Program-made: the position numbers and the translations under genes
The notes under the pieces: model-generated
The model's database searches: none
Seen by the model: only the letters and a program-made list of their open reading frames with translations
What the model was told of the DNA's origin: nothing
Part shown: positions 62,851 to 64,000 of the stretch, one piece after another
Numbering within the stretch: position 1 is the first letter of the stretch
How the letters are laid out: each line of letters starts with the position of its first letter
NCBI GenBank assembly: GCA_965662545.1
Contig: CBFIHZ010000001.1
Location: forward strand, 305,960-369,959
From: CPC320 sp002684375
Lineage (GTDB): Bacteria; Pseudomonadota; Alphaproteobacteria; Rhodobacterales; Rhodobacteraceae
Direction of reading: 5' to 3'
DNA length: 64,000 nucleotides

Positions 62851-63614
62851 TTTGAGACTGCATAGGCATCTGAAAATCCCTTAGACCGGATCAGAGCAAG
62901 CAGGATTTTTCTTTTCTCGACGGTTTGTGCAGGCCCAATCAGCACCCGCCAAAGCGTCTCGCCCTTGTGGGTGTACGGTTTCACAACCGATGCCGTTCCG
63001 GCGCTGTCTAGGCTGTTGGCTGCGCTCATTGCATTCGCCTTGATTTTGAACATGCCCAGCTGGAGGTAGGGTTTTGCAAGCGGAGAGGTGGAAGAATGTG
63101 GTGTTTTGACAGGCACCGGCTTGCCAGAGATGGTCTTCGCCGCGCTTGGCGTTGTCGCTGCAGAAGATACCCGGCTCAAAGCGGTCACGCTGAGTTGGAC
63201 CGAATCATTGGCTCTTATTCCCAGAGCCCGGGCTGCATCTGAGGAAATCCGTATTACGGGGGTTTCTGGCTTGGGGTCGTTGCGAAACAGGTTGCCGATG
63301 ACAAATTTTTTCGTTGCCAAATTGCGGATAACAACGCGGATGGGATCCTTTAAATCCGGATGCGCCACCCAGATGCCGCCCAGTGTGGGCGCCCCGTCCC
63401 AAAGGCCTGCGGCTCTGATGTCGAACACTTCGGGGCTTTCGACGTCGCGTTCAACAAGGCGGACTTGAGCGGCTGACGTTGGCGCGTCTGAGATATTCTG
63501 TAAAGCCGTTTCATCGACATGCTGACAGCCCAACAGAAGCCCGACAAAAGTGGTTGCCCCTATCGGGGCAAATAGCTGCCTGAGCCGGGCGATGTTGTGC
63601 CGCGTAGATACCAT
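62847..63614 (-). CDS. lipoprotein with RlpA-like double-psi barrel and SPOR domain
   Basis: The 255-residue product has a hydrophobic N-terminus ending in GLLLGC, consistent with a lipoprotein. Residues ~70-140 (GIWVAHPDLKDPIRVVIRN, VIRISSDAARALGI) resemble the RlpA double-psi beta barrel, and the last ~70 residues (YLQLGMFKIKANAMSAANSL, TLWRVLIGPA) form a SPOR domain that binds denuded septal glycan. It probably acts on or near peptidoglycan at the division site, alongside DacC, which it overlaps by four bases. The aspartate and histidine pattern of the catalytic RlpA barrel is not clearly preserved, so activity is uncertain. Confidence 0.82.
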   Translation of the reverse strand: MVSTRHNIARLRQLFAPIGATTFVGLLLGCQHVDETALQNISDAPTSAAQVRLVERDVESPEVFDIRAAGLWDGAPTLGGIWVAHPDLKDPIRVVIRNLATKKFVIGNLFRNDPKPETPVIRISSDAARALGIRANDSVQLSVTALSRVSSAATTPSAAKTISGKPVPVKTPHSSTSPLAKPYLQLGMFKIKANAMSAANSLDSAGTASVVKPYTHKGETLWRVLIGPAQTVEKRKILLALIRSKGFSDAYAVSK

Positions 63615-63803
63615 ATCCGTACTGCCTCGTTACTTGGTCTGTGATTGTGGGGTTTCCCACTGGGCGCTGGGCCCGATCGGCCCGAGAGTACGACTTAGTC
63701 TAGCCTCATGTTTCCTATATTGAAAGCCTGTCGGCCGGACGGATAAATTTTTGTTTGATTTTTGCTTTTAGAATCAGAAAACAGCGTATAGGAGATGCCC
63801 GTC

Positions 63804-63893
63804 GGAGGAGTGGCAGAGTGGTCGAATGCACCGGTCTTGAAAACCGACGGGCGTGAAAGCGTCCCCAGGGTTCGAATCCCTGTTCCTCCGCCA
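63804..63893 (+). tRNA. tRNA-Ser (anticodon UGA)
   Basis: GGAGGAG pairs with TTCCTCC in the acceptor stem, the anticodon loop reads CTTGAAA (anticodon UGA, reading UCA and related Ser codons), there is a long class II variable arm, and GGGTTCGAATCCC forms the T arm. CCA is encoded at 63891-63893. The total length of 90 bases is normal for tRNA-Ser. The 107 bases after it to the window edge contain no gene. Confidence 0.97.
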
Positions 63894-64000
63894 CATCCCA
63901 ATACCAATCAACCCCTCCAGAACCCTTTCAGTGGTTTCCAACCATAAAAACATGGTCTTTTCACTAATCGTGTTTCTATTGACTTCCCTTCGATACCCCT

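Noticed and set aside
63695..63907. Minus-strand frame reading GGTGIRTLGTLSRPSVFKTG across the tRNA gene
   Set aside because: This is the well-known spurious translation of the antisense of tRNA-Ser; the DNA is fully explained by the tRNA.
1..64000. CRISPR arrays, insertion sequences, prophage, toxin-antitoxin or defence islands
   Set aside because: I saw no regularly spaced repeats, transposase, integrase, phage structural or defence-type proteins on either strand; base composition and gene order look like core chromosome throughout.

Overview
The window looks like ordinary core chromosome of an alphaproteobacterium of the order Rhodobacterales (roseobacter group). The evidence is gene content and order: hflK-hflC-DUF2065-degP; ftsY-DMT transporter-yciB; glyQ-DUF6446-glyS followed by a PEP-binding protein and a SleB-type hydrolase; folB-folP-glmM followed by rnpB; holB-tmk-dacC; a SAM-II riboswitch on metZ; and alphaproteobacterial SOS (GAAC-N7-GAAC) and CtrA (TTAA-N7-TTAA) sites. 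I see no insertion sequence, prophage, CRISPR array or rRNA operon, and only one tRNA gene (Ser-UGA) at the right edge.

Layout. Positions 1-12 kb hold the end of a DUF2842 gene, an unrecognised proline-rich protein, thiamine pyrophosphokinase, a DMT transporter, L-serine dehydratase, rpiA, glutathione reductase, and the hflK/hflC/DUF2065/degP membrane-proteostasis cluster. Positions 11-18 kb hold a small lipoprotein, an orphan C-terminal piece of error-prone DNA polymerase DnaE2 under a perfect SOS box, a 2Fe-2S ferredoxin, purD, xseA, a GlxA-type regulator and a divergent MFS transporter. Positions 18-29 kb hold ftsY and its partners, a glutathione S-transferase, metZ with its SAM-II riboswitch, folE2, trkH and a protease-like secreted protein without the catalytic histidine. 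Positions 29-40 kb hold glycyl-tRNA synthetase, a PPDK-like protein with an eroded ATP-binding half, SleB, folate genes, glmM, RNase P RNA and rpmG. Positions 40-53 kb hold a CoA-transferase/nitroreductase pair, gatCA, cell-wall proteins, ilvC divergent from two Lrp-type regulators and a class V aminotransferase, a UbiH-type hydroxylase and a HAD phosphatase. Positions 53-64 kb hold a GntR regulator, a large MshEN-glycosyltransferase fusion with a CtrA box, carA, yqeY, an AEC permease, and a tightly overlapping minus-strand run: SPOR lipoprotein, dacC, tmk, holB, tatD, MBL phosphodiesterase.

Genes that work together include folE2, folB and folP (pterin/folate), metZ with the SAM-sensing leader (methionine), gatC and gatA (tRNA amidation), SleB, AmpD-like amidase, DacC and SPOR protein (peptidoglycan), and HflK, HflC and DegP (membrane/periplasm quality control). 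The observations most worth a second look are the SOS-controlled DnaE2 remnant, the PPDK-like protein with lost nucleotide-binding residues, and the CtrA-linked MshEN-GT2 protein. Family names come from motif recognition by eye; no searches were run.
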